Positions 52,112-64,000 of a stretch of DNA of 64,000 nucleotides are shown here, piece after piece (the stretch's first letter is position 1; each line of letters opens with the position of its first letter). The notes beneath the pieces are model-generated. The model was not told where the DNA came from, did no database searches, and worked only from the letters and a program-made list of their open reading frames with translations. Origin of the DNA: Pelagibius sp. (lineage in GTDB: Bacteria; Pseudomonadota; Alphaproteobacteria; Kiloniellales; Kiloniellaceae); the NCBI GenBank assembly GCA_028280305.1, contig JANQMC010000004.1, forward strand, positions 1 through 64,000, in the 5' to 3' direction. Made by a program: the position numbers and the translations under genes.

Positions 52112-53610
52112 GCGGAACGCTTTCGTTCGATCACCCGCTCCAGCGGGAAGACGACGATCACCGTGGTGCCCTTGCCTTCCTCGCTCACGATTTCCAGCGA
52201 GCCTCCGAAGAGCTGCATGAAGTTGTCGCAGAGATGGAGGCCGAGGCCGGTGCCGTTGTGTTCACGGGCGCGAGCATTGTGGGCCTGTTCGAAGGGGCGC
52301 AAAGCCTTGGCAACGCCCTCTTTGGTCATGCCGATACCGTTGTCGGCGACACTCATATGAATCAGGCCCTGGGCATCGGTCCAGGCGCTGACATCAATAT
52401 GTCCGCCTCTGGGCGTGAACTTCACGGAGTTTGAAAGCAGGTTATTGAGGATCTGGGTCATGACCCTGGAATCCCCGCGCAGGGCCGGTATGTCAGCCGG
52501 TATGTGCGTGGCAAGGGTCAGTGCCGCACCCTCGACGGCCGTTGCGATCTGCCGCAGAGCGTTGTGGACCAAGGTCCGAATATCCACGACCTCCTCGGTC
52601 AGCTCGTACTTACCGGCCTCGACCTTTGAGATATCCAGGAGGTCGTTGATCAGGCTGATCAATAGCGAACCACTGTGATGAATATCCTCGACATATTCCT
52701 CATAGCGCGGGTCCCCGAGGGGGCCAAAGGCGCCGGCCCGCATGATCTCGCTGAAACCGAGTATGGCGTTAAGCGGGGTTCGAAGATCATGGCTCATGTT
52801 GGCCAGGAACTCGGTCTTGGCCCGGTTGGCTTCGACCGCCTGCTCGCGCGCCGTTTCAAGCTCCGCGGTGCGCTCCGTAACGCGTTGCTCCAGGTGCGCA
52901 TTGGCGCGCCGCAGTTCGCGTTCGGCCTGTTCCACCCGCAGACTCTTCAAGCGAAGCTGTTCCAAAGCGTCGGCCATTCGGCTGACTTCGCCGTCACGGC
53001 CACGCTCCGGCACCTCGGTGTCGAGAGCCCCCTCGCCGATCCGCACCATCGCATCGGCGACCCGGGAAAGCGGCCCGGAGATCAGATTGACGCCGACGAA
53101 GACCACCACCGCGGTGATGACCGCCAGAATGCCCGCCGTCGCGGCGTCATAGCGAATAGCCCGCCAAACCTCAAACGACACTCCCTCCGTGGACACCCAG
53201 AGAAACAGGGTTCCGACCCACTCACCGGACTGGGCGACAATCCGGTGGTCGAAGACCAGATAGTCGGCTGCTGCATCGGGATCGAAGCGATCGGTCAGCA
53301 CTTCCGCAAGCTTGCTTCCCCTGTTGTCGAAGACCCTGGCCCCGATCACTGCCCGAGTATCCACCAGATGCTCCAGGCGTTGCTGAACCATGAGGTAGTC
53401 ATAGTCCCACAACGGGTCCGACAGAGTATCGCCGAACACGGAGGTCAGCACTTGGGACTCGGCTTTCAGGCCGCTCATCAATCGGGCGGCATGCTCGCGG
53501 CCGGAGAGCGCCGTGCCGAGCAGTGAGACGAGCACCACCGTCGCAAGCACGGTCACCACGATCCGATTCCGGATCGACGTGCCAGAGAGCCTTGTGCGCT
53601 TGTGCTTCAT
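52108..53610 (-). CDS. Membrane sensor histidine kinase without a partner regulator nearby
   Basis: The 500-residue kinase has two membrane helices (about 14-33 and 153-175) around a periplasmic sensor region, then HAMP (about 176-230), a coiled coil ([15 protein letters not shown]), the H-box [18 protein letters not shown] and an ATPase domain ([30 protein letters not shown]). No receiver domain is attached and no response regulator gene is in the window. It is divergent from the orphan binding protein at 53851; the two may form a sensing pair, which is inference. Confidence 0.93.
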   Translation of the reverse strand: MKHKRTRLSGTSIRNRIVVTVLATVVLVSLLGTALSGREHAARLMSGLKAESQVLTSVFGDTLSDPLWDYDYLMVQQRLEHLVDTRAVIGARVFDNRGSKLAEVLTDRFDPDAAADYLVFDHRIVAQSGEWVGTLFLWVSTEGVSFEVWRAIRYDAATAGILAVITAVVVFVGVNLISGPLSRVADAMVRIGEGALDTEVPERGRDGEVSRMADALEQLRLKSLRVEQAERELRRANAHLEQRVTERTAELETAREQAVEANRAKTEFLANMSHDLRTPLNAILGFSEIMRAGAFGPLGDPRYEEYVEDIHHSGSLLISLINDLLDISKVEAGKYELTEEVVDIRTLVHNALRQIATAVEGAALTLATHIPADIPALRGDSRVMTQILNNLLSNSVKFTPRGGHIDVSAWTDAQGLIHMSVADNGIGMTKEGVAKALRPFEQAHNARAREHNGTGLGLHLCDNFMQLFGGSLEIVSEEGKGTTVIVVFPLERVIERKRSA

Positions 53611-53850
53611 TGCGGCCTATCGACCCGTATCACATCGCCTGGGCCGGCCTTGGTGCAGCGTCATTTTAATACTCTGTTCATTGCAGCGAACAACCAAGGC
53701 ACGATAAATCACTTACCTTAAACTATTGTTTACGCGAAATCGGTTACTGATTGTCAGCGAAGCTCACTTGAAAAACCGTTCTTATCTCATGTTCTTTTTC
53801 TATAGGAATTAGCAGACCAGTTTTTCGATGGAATGCTCTCTCGGAGATCA

Positions 53851-54582
53851 ATGATGAAGTGGATTGCTGGACCCCTTAGCGCCGTCATCGTCTCAATAAG
53901 CCTTGTTCTTCACGACAGCCCAGCCGCAGCGGAAGAAGTGCTGCAACTGACGACCGAGCAATACGCCCCCTTCAATTTCGAACAGGACGGTGGAATCGCC
54001 GGCTTGGGCGCCGATCAGGTTCGCGAGGTCATGCGCCGCAGCGGCATCGCTTATGAAATGACCCTGATGCCCTGGTCGCGGGCAATCGGGCTTGCCGGTT
54101 CACAACCGATGACCTGCGTCTTCACAACCGCACACACAGTGGACCGCAACAAACGTTTCAAATGGGTCGAGCCGCTTCTGGTCGAGAGAACGCTCATCAT
54201 TCGGGCCGAAGATTCGAAGGTCGATCCGGCCGACCTGGAGGCGGCGACCGCCTATCGCACCGGCACGCAGACCGGCGACTATACGGTCGAGCTGTTGCGC
54301 AACGCGGGTTTCACAGAAATTGATCTGGCCCGCGACCTGGATCTGACGCTGACCAAGCTGCTGAACGGCCGTGTCGACCTGATGGCGGTTTCGGAATCCT
54401 ATCTGCATCGCCTGCGCAAGCAGGGTGTTCCCGTAGAGGAAGTCGCTGTGCTCTACGAACAGGTTTTTTCTGTCGCCTGTTCGCTCGGCACACCTGACAG
54501 CATCGTCGAGCGCATGCAAAGTGCATTGTCGGAGATGATCGCCGACGGCACCCAGGCCGAAATCCACGCGCGTTACAATTAG
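53851..54582 (+). CDS. Orphan extracellular solute-binding protein, family 3
   Basis: This predicted periplasmic protein has 243 residues with a signal peptide (MMKWIAGPLSAVIVSISLVL, cut near residue 28, AAA). The mature part is an SBP family 3 fold (LQLTTEQYAPFNFEQDGG; GLGADQVREVMRRSG; YRTGTQTGDYTVELLRNAG). There is no permease or ATPase near it, so it may feed a sensor instead of a transporter. The ATG at 53851 is chosen since CGGAG lies just upstream; an ATG at 53833 is also open. It is divergent from the kinase at 52108-53610. Confidence 0.88.
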   Translation: MMKWIAGPLSAVIVSISLVLHDSPAAAEEVLQLTTEQYAPFNFEQDGGIAGLGADQVREVMRRSGIAYEMTLMPWSRAIGLAGSQPMTCVFTTAHTVDRNKRFKWVEPLLVERTLIIRAEDSKVDPADLEAATAYRTGTQTGDYTVELLRNAGFTEIDLARDLDLTLTKLLNGRVDLMAVSESYLHRLRKQGVPVEEVAVLYEQVFSVACSLGTPDSIVERMQSALSEMIADGTQAEIHARYN

Positions 54583-54600
54583 AGGCGCAACCCGACCGGC

Positions 54601-55728
54601 TCAGCCGTCACCGTGTCCCGAAGCGGCGAGGTTTGCCCGGTGACGCACAACAGCCGATATCGGCACCAGGGCGAAGCCGCGGGCCTGCATCTCCGGCACC
54701 CAGTCCCGCAAGGCCGCCACCGTCGTTGGATGGGGATGGCCGATACCGACGGCGTAACCGCGATCACGGGCGACCTGTTCAAGCAGCGAAAGCTGCCGGT
54801 CGATGGCGGCGCGGTCGTTGGGTTCGTTGTCGAGAAAGACATCCCGTTCGGCAAAGGGAACGCCGGCGCGCTCGGCCAGACGCCCCGCAACCGAATTGCG
54901 GGCGGTCACGGAGTCTAGGAACAACAGGCCCCGCGCCTTTAACTCCCCCATCACCAAGGCCATACCCTCGGGCGATGCCGTGAAGCGGCTGCCCATGTGA
55001 TTGTTGATCCCGACGTAGCCCTCGAAACGGTCGAGGCCCCAGGCCAGGCGCTGGGTCAGTTCAACCTCGGGAAGGCTGTCGGCCAGCACGTTGGGACCGG
55101 GATCTATGGTCGGGCTCAGGGGTTGCATCGGCACGTGCAGCATCAGCTCGTGACCGCCCTGCCGCGCCGCCTCGGTCATCTCCGAGAGGCCTTCGGCGTA
55201 AGTCATAAAGGAAAGGGTCATGGGGCCAGGCAGGGCAATCGCCCGCTTCGCGTTGCGCCGGTTCACCCCGATGTCGTCCAACACGATCGCGATCATCGGG
55301 CGGCCTTCGCTGGGCGCCACCGCGACGGCATGGAACTGCCAGGGCTGCGGCCCCGTCAGACCGCGGTCCGGAACCGGAATGACCGGGACGAAGGAGAGAT
55401 CGTTGGGACCGGTCTCCTCGGGCGGCGCCTCGCTCTCGCTGTATCCCGCAGCCTGGATGGCCGCCTCCAGCGCCTCGCGGTCAAAGGCCGGCTCGGACTG
55501 CTGCACGGCAGTCCGCCTCGGCGGCGGCGCGGACGCGGTTTGCTCTTTCGGCGCTTGCGCATCCTCCGCTAGCTGACCGCGCTCTCCCAGCAGGCCCTGG
55601 CGGTCCAGGATCACCCCCGCAAAGCCGCCGATCACCAGGCCGATCAGCAGCAGCCCGGTGACCGCCGCGGCATTCCACAGGGTCTCGGTGCCAAAGGGTT
55701 TAAGCTTTTTCGACTCGCGCGGTTTCAT
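54601..55728 (-). CDS. Divergent polysaccharide deacetylase family protein (YibQ-like)
   Basis: This 375-residue predicted envelope protein has one N-terminal membrane helix (about 18-40, ALL-hydrophobic TGLLLIGLVIGGFAGVIL), a low-complexity Ala/Pro/Glu linker (about 45-130), and a divergent polysaccharide deacetylase domain with IAIVLDDIGVNRRNAKRAI, ELMLHVPMQPL and NNHMGSRFT. In many proteobacteria yibQ lies next to envC and a carboxy-terminal protease; neither is here. Its activity is not established. Confidence 0.9.
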   Translation of the reverse strand: MKPRESKKLKPFGTETLWNAAAVTGLLLIGLVIGGFAGVILDRQGLLGERGQLAEDAQAPKEQTASAPPPRRTAVQQSEPAFDREALEAAIQAAGYSESEAPPEETGPNDLSFVPVIPVPDRGLTGPQPWQFHAVAVAPSEGRPMIAIVLDDIGVNRRNAKRAIALPGPMTLSFMTYAEGLSEMTEAARQGGHELMLHVPMQPLSPTIDPGPNVLADSLPEVELTQRLAWGLDRFEGYVGINNHMGSRFTASPEGMALVMGELKARGLLFLDSVTARNSVAGRLAERAGVPFAERDVFLDNEPNDRAAIDRQLSLLEQVARDRGYAVGIGHPHPTTVAALRDWVPEMQARGFALVPISAVVRHRANLAASGHGDG

Positions 55729-55780
55729 GGCGCGCAGACCCTAGCACGGCTTGGTTAACGAAGCGGGACCCAAATCGGCT

Positions 55781-56185
55781 TCAGCGGCCCTGCTCCGGGT
55801 TGCCCGCGAGGCCGCTCAGGATCGGACAATCGGGCCGCCGGTCGCCGTGGCAGCGCTCCATCAGATGACCCAGGGTGGCCCGCATCTCCCCCAGTTCTTC
55901 GATCTTTCGGTCGATATCGGCCATCCGGCGGCGGGCCAGTGCTTTCACTTCTGCACTGCTGCGGCGGCGGTCCTGCCAGAGGGCCAGCAGACTGCCGACA
56001 TCCTCCACGGAGAAGCCCAGTCCGCGGGCCCGCTGAACGAACCGCAAGGTCTCCACATCCCGGTCGCCGTAAACCCTGTATCCGGTTGCGCTGCGCTCAG
56101 CCGGAGCGATCAAGCCGACCGACTCGTAGTAGCGGATGGTTTTGGCCGGCACACCCGAGCGCCGCGCTGCGGCACCGATGTTCAT
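55781..56185 (-). CDS. hmrR: CueR/HmrR-type copper-responsive MerR regulator
   Basis: The 134-residue MerR-family protein has the N-terminal helix-turn-helix ([20 protein letters not shown]), a coiled-coil dimer helix, and the metal loop near the C-terminus ERCHGDRRPDCPILSGL, matching the two cysteines that bind Cu(I) in CueR. The ATG at 56185 (MNIGAA) gives the family N-terminus. No copper ATPase or copper chaperone gene is nearby, so its target promoter is not visible. It is divergent from trpG, at the right edge of the accessory block. Confidence 0.9.
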   Translation of the reverse strand: MNIGAAARRSGVPAKTIRYYESVGLIAPAERSATGYRVYGDRDVETLRFVQRARGLGFSVEDVGSLLALWQDRRRSSAEVKALARRRMADIDRKIEELGEMRATLGHLMERCHGDRRPDCPILSGLAGNPEQGR

Positions 56186-56351
56186 GGCGTTCTCCTGCTT
56201 TGGGGAGCGATCATGAAGACAGATAAAAGCTTCCAGCGACTGGAAGGTCAAGCAAGGCGATCTGCCTGCTTTCCGTGGGCCGTGACGACCTGTTATAAGA
56301 GGAGCCGATCAACCCAGGGAACGGCTCAAAGAACCGGCGCAAGCATCTGAA

Positions 56352-56939
56352 ATGTTTCTGCTAATCGACAACTACGACAGCTTCACCTACAACCTCTTCC
56401 ACTTCCTGGGAGAGCTGGGTGCCGAGATCGAAGTCCGGCGCAACGACAAGGTGACGGTGGCCGAGGCCCTGGCCCTGCAGCCGCAGGGAATCATCGTCTC
56501 ACCCGGCCCCTGCGATCCGGACCGCGCCGGAATCTGCCTGGAGCTGATCACCGAAGCCGCCGACAAGCTTCCGATCCTCGGCGTGTGTCTGGGTCATCAG
56601 GCCATCGGCCAGGTCTTCGGCGCCAAGGTGGTGCGGGCGCCGCAACCGATGCACGGTAAGCTGAGCCCGGTTGAGCATAAGGGCCGAGGGGTCTTCGCCG
56701 GCCTGCCTTCGCCGCTGACGGCAACGCGCTATCATTCGCTGACCCTGGATCCGGAAAGCTTTCCCCATGACAAGCTGGAGGTGACGGCGCAGACCGCCGA
56801 TGGCGTGATCATGGGCCTGCAGCATCGCGAACTGCCCCTCCACGGCGTGCAGTTTCATCCGGAGAGCATCGCCTCCGAAGAGGGACACGCCCTGCTGCGC
56901 AACTTCCTCAGCCTCGCCGACCAGGCCGTCGCGGCTTAA
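56352..56939 (+). CDS. trpG: Anthranilate synthase component II (glutamine amidotransferase)
   Basis: TrpG supplies ammonia from glutamine to TrpE. The 195-residue protein has [19 protein letters not shown] at the start, the nucleophile Cys in [17 protein letters not shown] and the His/Glu pair in [15 protein letters not shown]. It begins the trpG-trpD-trpC run. Its natural partner trpE is 17 kb upstream; a second trpE is not visible. The same family also serves p-aminobenzoate synthase (PabA), so it may be shared. Confidence 0.97.
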   Translation: MFLLIDNYDSFTYNLFHFLGELGAEIEVRRNDKVTVAEALALQPQGIIVSPGPCDPDRAGICLELITEAADKLPILGVCLGHQAIGQVFGAKVVRAPQPMHGKLSPVEHKGRGVFAGLPSPLTATRYHSLTLDPESFPHDKLEVTAQTADGVIMGLQHRELPLHGVQFHPESIASEEGHALLRNFLSLADQAVAA

Positions 56940-56966
56940 GCCGGGCGATAGAGACGGGATGCGGGC

Positions 56967-58010
56967 ATGAACGGCGCGGCGAGAAACCTGAAAGACCTCA
57001 TCGGCAAGGCGGCCAAGGGCGAGAGCCTGAGCCGGGGCGAAGCCGAACAGGCATTCGATATCATGATGTCGGGCGACGCCACGCCTTCCCAGATGGGCGG
57101 CTTTCTCATGGCCCTCAGGGTCCGCGGTGAAACGGTCGAGGAAATCACCGGCGCAGCGACGGTCATGCGCGCCAAGATGACGACCATAGGGCGGCCGGAA
57201 GGGGCAATCGACATCTGCGGTACCGGCGGCGACGGCAGCGGCACCTACAACATCTCGACCGCGAGCCAGTTCGTCGTGGCCGCCTGCGGGGTGCCGGTCG
57301 CCAAGCACGGCAACCGGGCGGCTTCGTCCAAAAGCGGTGCGAGCGACGTCCTGGAAGCCCTGGGCGTGAACATCGACGCCGACCTGACGCTGGTGGAACG
57401 CGCGCTGCACGAGGTCGGCACCTGTTTCCTGATGGCTCAGCGCCACCATGCCGCCGTGCGCCACGTTGGGCCGACCCGCGTCGAACTCGGCACCCGCACG
57501 CTCTTCAATCTGCTCGGGCCGCTCTCCAATCCCGCCAAGGTGCGGCGCCAGATGATCGGTGTCTTCGCACCGGAATGGATCGTTCCCTTGGCCCAGGTGC
57601 TGCGCGATCTGGGCCATGAGAAAGCCTGGGTCATCCACGGCGCAGGCGGGCTCGACGAGGTCTCGACCCTGGGGCCGACCCAGGTGGCGGAGTTGAAAGA
57701 CGGCAAGGTAACGACCTTTGAGGTGACCCCCGCGGAAGCCGGGCTGCCGACGGCCACACTCGATCAATTGGTGGGTGGCGACCGGGATCATAACGCCGAG
57801 AAGCTGCGCGGCCTTCTGTCGGGAGAACCGGGGCCCTATCGCGACATCGTCGTGCTGGGCAGTGCCGCGGCGCTGATTATCGCCGATAAGGCAGCGGATC
57901 TGAAAGAAGGGGCCGTACTAGCCGCCGAAGCGATCGATTCCGGGAAGGCCCGGGAGGTGCTGGAGGGTCTGGTGCGGATCACCAACGAAGAGGTACCGGC
58001 CGATGAGTGA
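56967..58010 (+). CDS. trpD: Anthranilate phosphoribosyltransferase
   Basis: TrpD transfers phosphoribosyl to anthranilate. The 347 residues show [19 protein letters not shown], the PRPP motif [37 protein letters not shown], and the helical region [12 protein letters not shown]. It starts 28 bases after trpG and its stop overlaps the trpC start (eight bases), suggesting coupled translation. Confidence 0.98.
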   Translation: MNGAARNLKDLIGKAAKGESLSRGEAEQAFDIMMSGDATPSQMGGFLMALRVRGETVEEITGAATVMRAKMTTIGRPEGAIDICGTGGDGSGTYNISTASQFVVAACGVPVAKHGNRAASSKSGASDVLEALGVNIDADLTLVERALHEVGTCFLMAQRHHAAVRHVGPTRVELGTRTLFNLLGPLSNPAKVRRQMIGVFAPEWIVPLAQVLRDLGHEKAWVIHGAGGLDEVSTLGPTQVAELKDGKVTTFEVTPAEAGLPTATLDQLVGGDRDHNAEKLRGLLSGEPGPYRDIVVLGSAAALIIADKAADLKEGAVLAAEAIDSGKAREVLEGLVRITNEEVPADE

Positions 58011-58833
58011 TGTTCTACAACGCATCTGCGCCGACAAGCTGGAGCACATCGCCGCCGCAAAACAGCGGACGAGTCTCGCCGAGTTGCAGGCGCGCGCCGG
58101 GGCTGCCTCCGCGCCGCGCGGCTTCAAGGCGGCGCTGGATGCAAAGACCGCAATAGGCGCGCGGGCCCTCATCTGCGAGATCAAGAAGGCCTCGCCCAGC
58201 AAAGGGCTGATCCGCGCCGACTTCGACCCCCCGCGCCTTGCCGAGGCTTATCTGGCCGGCGGCGCGGCCTGTCTTTCGGTGCTGACCGACGTTCCATACT
58301 TCCAGGGTGCGGACGAATTCCTGGTCGCGGCCAGGGCGGCCGTTCCCCTGCCCTGCCTGCGCAAGGACTTCATGCTGGACCCCTATCAGATCGTCGAGTC
58401 CCGTGCCCTGGGTGCGGACTGCATTCTGCTGATCATGGCCGCCCTCGGCGATGCTCAGGCCGAAGAACTGGAGACGACCGCCCGGGATCTCGGTATGGAC
58501 GCCCTGATCGAGGTGCACGACGCTGCGGAACTGGAGCGCGCCCTGAGGCTGCGCTCGCCGCTGATCGGTATCAACAACCGCAATCTGAAGACCCTCAGCG
58601 TCGACCTCGCGACCACGGAAGCTCTGGCCGCAAGCCTGCCGGAAGGGCGCCTGCTGGTGTCGGAGAGCGGGCTTTACGAACCGGCCGACCTGGCGCGCAT
58701 GGCCGCTGTCGGCGCCCGCGCCTTTCTGATCGGCGAGTCGCTGATGCGCCAAAGCGATGTGACGGCGGCCACCCGGGCGCTTGTCCAAGCCCATGACAAT
58801 GCGCCGCGCGAAGCCGCCAGCGGCAGCGCCTGA
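58003..58833 (+). CDS. trpC: Indole-3-glycerol phosphate synthase
   Basis: TrpC closes the indole ring, giving indole-3-glycerol phosphate. The 276-residue barrel has the catalytic lysine in [15 protein letters not shown] (about residue 60), [24 protein letters not shown] with its conserved Lys, [15 protein letters not shown] and [12 protein letters not shown]. It overlaps trpD by eight bases. TrpF, TrpB and TrpA are not in the window, as usual for alphaproteobacteria. Confidence 0.98.
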   Translation: MSDVLQRICADKLEHIAAAKQRTSLAELQARAGAASAPRGFKAALDAKTAIGARALICEIKKASPSKGLIRADFDPPRLAEAYLAGGAACLSVLTDVPYFQGADEFLVAARAAVPLPCLRKDFMLDPYQIVESRALGADCILLIMAALGDAQAEELETTARDLGMDALIEVHDAAELERALRLRSPLIGINNRNLKTLSVDLATTEALAASLPEGRLLVSESGLYEPADLARMAAVGARAFLIGESLMRQSDVTAATRALVQAHDNAPREAASGSA

Positions 58834-58844
58834 GGGTAAGTAAC

Positions 58845-59321
58845 ATGGCTGGTTTCACCCATTTCGATGCCGAGGGTAAGGCGGTAATGGTCGATGTCTC
58901 CGATAAGGACATCAGCGAGCGTATTGCCGTCGCCAAAGGTTCGGTGATCATGCAGCCTGAAACCCTGGCGCTGATCCGCGACGGCGGCGTGAAAAAGGGC
59001 GACGTGCTTTCCGTGGCGCGCCTCGCCGGCATCATGGGGGCCAAGAAGACGCCGGACCTGATCCCCCTCTGCCACCCGCTTGCCCTTACCTCGGTGAGCC
59101 TGGAGTTGACGCTCGACGAAGCGCGCTCGGCCGTCGACATCACCGCCCGCTGCAAACTGAAGGGCCGCACCGGGGTCGAGATGGAGGCCCTGACGGCAGT
59201 CAGCGTCGCCGCCCTGACGGTCTATGACATGTGCAAGGCGGCCGACCGGGGCATGCAGATCAGCGATATTCGCCTGCTTCGCAAAGAAGGCGGCAAATCC
59301 GGCCTCTATGAGGCTCCTTGA
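58845..59321 (+). CDS. moaC: Cyclic pyranopterin monophosphate synthase MoaC
   Basis: MoaC acts in molybdenum cofactor synthesis, forming cyclic pyranopterin monophosphate. The 158-residue protein has [37 protein letters not shown], the active-site region [11 protein letters not shown] and the closing [15 protein letters not shown] with GGKSGLYEA. It lies between trpC and moeA; its stop shares a base with the moeA ATG. Confidence 0.97.
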   Translation: MAGFTHFDAEGKAVMVDVSDKDISERIAVAKGSVIMQPETLALIRDGGVKKGDVLSVARLAGIMGAKKTPDLIPLCHPLALTSVSLELTLDEARSAVDITARCKLKGRTGVEMEALTAVSVAALTVYDMCKAADRGMQISDIRLLRKEGGKSGLYEAP

Positions 59322-60535
59322 TGATATCAGTTGAAGAGGCGCTCACCCGGATACTGGATCACTTCACGGCTCTGCCCAGTGAGACGGTCGCGCTCAGCGA
59401 AGCCTTCGGGCGGGTCCTGGCCAAGGACATCACCGCCCGGGTCACACAGCCGCCCCATGCCGTCTCGGCCATGGACGGCTATGCGGTGCGGGCCGAGGAC
59501 GTGGCGGCCGTGCCCGCCGACCTCAGGGTTATCGGCAGAGTGCCGGCCGGCGGTCTTTTCGATGGCCGTGTCGGCGCGGGCGAGGCCGTGCGCATCTTCA
59601 CCGGCGCACCCTTGCCGGAGGGTGCCGATGCCATCGTCATTCAGGAGGATACCGAGGCTTCGGACAGCCAGGTGACGGTGAAGGAAAGCAGCCCCGTCGG
59701 ACACTACGTGCGACCGGCGGGCCTTGATTTCGCAGAAGGCGACTCCGGGCCCGTCGCCGGGCGCCTGCTGACCGCCCGCGATATCGGGCTGATCGCCGCG
59801 ATGAACCACCCCTGGGTTCAGGTTCACCGGCGGCCGCGGGTCGCGATCCTGGCCACCGGCGATGAGGTGGTGATGCCCGGCGATCCGCTCGGCCCCAGCC
59901 AAATCCTCAGTTCCAACGGTCCGGCGCTGGCCGCCTTCGTGCGTGCCTGTGGCGGCGAGCCGATCCAACTGGGCATCGCGCCGGACCGCAGCGAGCAGCT
60001 CGGCGCCCTGGCGGCAGGGGCCAGGGGCGCGGACCTGCTGCTGACCGCAGGCGGCGCCTCGGTCGGCGAGCACGACCTCGTGCAGAGCACGCTTGAGCGA
60101 CAGGGCCTGGAACTGGACTTCTGGAAGATCGCCATGCGGCCGGGCAAACCGCTGATGTTCGGGCGCCTCGGCGAAACGCCCATGCTGGGCCTGCCCGGTA
60201 ATCCGGTTTCGGCCCTGGTCTGCGCCCTGCTCTTCGCCCGCCCCGCCTTGAACCACATGCGCGGTCTGAACGGCCCGGCACACCCGCTGACGCCGATGAT
60301 CCTGGGCGCCGATCTGCCGGCCAACGACCGGCGTCAGGACTATCTGCGGGCCCGGGTGTCTCTGGACGCGGGCGGGCGGAAGACTGCGACGCCCTATGGC
60401 CGCCAGGATTCGTCGATGCTGGCGATGCTGGCCGCCGCCGATGGCCTTATCCTCCGGCCACCGCACGCCGAAGCGGCACAGAAGGGCACTGCCGTGTCGG
60501 TTCTGGAACTGCGGGACCTCGCAGCAGGCCTCTGA
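59321..60535 (+). CDS. moeA: Molybdopterin molybdenumtransferase MoeA
   Basis: MoeA inserts molybdate into molybdopterin. The 404-residue protein contains VTQPPHAVSAMDGYAVRAED, FTGAPLPEGADAIVIQED, the MoCF-domain segments ILATGDEVVMPG, ILSSNGPALAAF, LLLTAGGASVGEHD and PVSALVCALLF, and a C-terminal beta domain. The ATG at 59321 overlaps the moaC stop (TGATG). It completes the trpG-trpD-trpC-moaC-moeA run that leads to lexA. Confidence 0.97.
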   Translation: MISVEEALTRILDHFTALPSETVALSEAFGRVLAKDITARVTQPPHAVSAMDGYAVRAEDVAAVPADLRVIGRVPAGGLFDGRVGAGEAVRIFTGAPLPEGADAIVIQEDTEASDSQVTVKESSPVGHYVRPAGLDFAEGDSGPVAGRLLTARDIGLIAAMNHPWVQVHRRPRVAILATGDEVVMPGDPLGPSQILSSNGPALAAFVRACGGEPIQLGIAPDRSEQLGALAAGARGADLLLTAGGASVGEHDLVQSTLERQGLELDFWKIAMRPGKPLMFGRLGETPMLGLPGNPVSALVCALLFARPALNHMRGLNGPAHPLTPMILGADLPANDRRQDYLRARVSLDAGGRKTATPYGRQDSSMLAMLAAADGLILRPPHAEAAQKGTAVSVLELRDLAAGL

Positions 60536-60613
60536 AGCCGGCCAGGATCTCCTTCCCCATTGCAACCCTGGATGATGATTGCCATCCCATAGGTAGCACT
60601 GTGGACAAATTCC

Positions 60614-60642
60614 TTGACGAGAAATAAGAACCAAACTAGAAC
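60614..60642 (+). promoter_or_regulatory. Predicted lexA promoter overlapping a SOS box
   Basis: TTGACG (60614-60619) and TAGAAC (60637-60642) are 17 bases apart and could be -35 and -10 boxes. The SOS box GAAC-N7-GAAC (60628-60642) covers the -10 side, so LexA would repress its own gene. Confidence 0.6.
60628..60642. promoter_or_regulatory. LexA binding site (alphaproteobacterial SOS box)
   Basis: GAAC, seven bases, GAAC at 60628-60642 is an exact match to the alphaproteobacterial LexA operator GTTC-N7-GTTC read on the other strand. A near-match (GTTT, seven bases, GTTC) lies at 60653-60667. Confidence 0.88.
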
Positions 60643-60723
60643 ATGTGCCTAGGTTTTGGTTTTGTTCCATATCTTGTGTCATCCGAACCGCCGCCGTCGA
60701 TACCCTGGGGGTCCAGTCAGCAG

Positions 60724-61443
60724 ATGCTCACGAAAAAGCAGCACGAACTTCTCACATTTATTCATGGCCACCTTCAGCGCCATGGCGTTTCGCCGTCTTT
60801 CGACGAGATGAAGGACGCTCTTGCGCTGAAATCGAAGTCCGGTATCCACCGGCTCATCACCGGCCTCGAAGAACGCGGCTTTATCAAGCGCCTGCCCCAC
60901 CGCGCCCGGGCTGTTGAAGTCATGCGGCTGCCCGACGATCTGGGGTCGAAGGGTGAAGAACCGGCACCGCTGAGCGGCATCAATCCGGGTTTCGCACCGA
61001 AGGTCATCCAGGGCAACTTCACAGGGTCGCTGCCCGGCGCCCAGGCGGCCAACGATTCCGAAGCCATGCAGTTGCCGCTCTACGGGCGGATTGCAGCGGG
61101 TACGCCCATCGAAGCCCTGAGAGACTATTCCAACCACGTGGATGTGCCCTCCGCGATGATCGGCAGCGGCGAACACTACGCGCTGGAGGTCGACGGGGAC
61201 TCGATGGTCGACGCCGGCATTCTGGATGGCGATACGGTGCTCATCGAGCGCGGCGACACGGCGGAAAACGGCTCCATCGTCGTGGCTCTGATCGACAACG
61301 AGGAAGCGACCCTGAAGCGTCTCAGGCGCAAGGGCGGCGCGATCGCCCTGGAACCGGCCAACCAGGCCTATGAAACGCGTCTCTTCCCGCCGGAGCGGGT
61401 CACCATCCAGGGCCGTCTGGTCGGACTGCTGCGCCGCTACTAA
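60724..61443 (+). CDS. lexA: SOS regulator LexA
   Basis: LexA represses the SOS genes and cleaves itself when RecA is activated. The 239-residue protein has an N-terminal winged helix ([40 protein letters not shown]) and a C-terminal peptidase S24 domain: the Ala-Gly cleavage site in [12 protein letters not shown], the catalytic Ser in [16 protein letters not shown] and the Lys in [13 protein letters not shown]. The ATG at 60724 is chosen because the conserved N-terminus starts there. An SOS box lies about 80-95 bases upstream. It is convergent with comEC. Confidence 0.96.
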   Translation: MLTKKQHELLTFIHGHLQRHGVSPSFDEMKDALALKSKSGIHRLITGLEERGFIKRLPHRARAVEVMRLPDDLGSKGEEPAPLSGINPGFAPKVIQGNFTGSLPGAQAANDSEAMQLPLYGRIAAGTPIEALRDYSNHVDVPSAMIGSGEHYALEVDGDSMVDAGILDGDTVLIERGDTAENGSIVVALIDNEEATLKRLRRKGGAIALEPANQAYETRLFPPERVTIQGRLVGLLRRY

Positions 61444-61464
61444 ATCCGGGAAACAAGAACCGTC

Positions 61465-64000
<2,536 letters not shown>

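Noticed and set aside
56499..57791. 430-codon frame opposite trpG-trpD
   Set aside because: It is antisense to two genes with full conserved motifs; no ribosome site or family match.
59327..60682. 451-codon frame opposite moeA
   Set aside because: It is the complement of moeA and shows no coherent domain.

Overview
The window is a GC-rich chromosomal segment of an alphaproteobacterium, most likely in the Rhodospirillales or a related order. Four things point there: the gene order dusB-ntrB-ntrC-ntrY-ntrX-trkA-(dat)-hfq-hflX, fused IspDF, a pyruvate dehydrogenase operon whose E1-beta subunit carries its own lipoyl domain, and a SOS box of the GAAC-N7-GAAC (GTTC-N7-GTTC) type at lexA. No rRNA, tRNA, CRISPR array, insertion sequence or prophage gene was recognised.

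Left part (1-13300, all minus strand): the 5' part of groEL with groES behind a CIRCE operator, hflX, hfq, a HAD phosphatase, a D-amino-acid transaminase, trkA, and a tightly packed nitrogen-control block (dusB, ntrB, ntrC, ntrY, ntrX) in which neighbouring genes overlap or almost touch. Between 13300 and 17400 lie two palindromic repeats, a CcsA/YpjD-like membrane protein, and a plus-strand run ispDF-pgpA-cinA-CPBP protease.

Middle part (17359-39124): a short threonyl-tRNA synthetase with neither TGS nor editing domain. It is preceded by a threonine-rich leader peptide and a terminator, which together look like a complete transcription attenuator. Then come a RatA/Coq10 protein, lipA, the pyruvate dehydrogenase genes (pdhA, pdhB, pdhC, a secreted unknown, lpd), ftsB, eno, a chemoreceptor, kdsA, pyrG, secG, tpiA, and ppiD followed by trpE.

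Right part: trpE (ends 39124) is separated from trpG-trpD-trpC-moaC-moeA-lexA (56352-61443) by about 17 kb of accessory genes. These include a GST, a small ORF with an unusually long Shine-Dalgarno match followed by twin terminators, a LysE exporter with a divergent AraC regulator, and a complete 2-aminoethylphosphonate system: LysR regulator, phnW, phnA, phnY, a substrate-binding protein, an ATPase and a fused double permease. The block also holds a sensor kinase, an orphan binding protein, a YibQ-type deacetylase and a CueR/HmrR regulator. The window closes with comEC and the start of gltX.

The phosphonate genes would import 2-aminoethylphosphonate and convert it via phosphonoacetaldehyde and phosphonoacetate to acetate and phosphate. 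The strongest candidates for new biology are the Thr-leader attenuator in front of the core-only ThrRS and the small ORF/RNA unit at 39840-40085.
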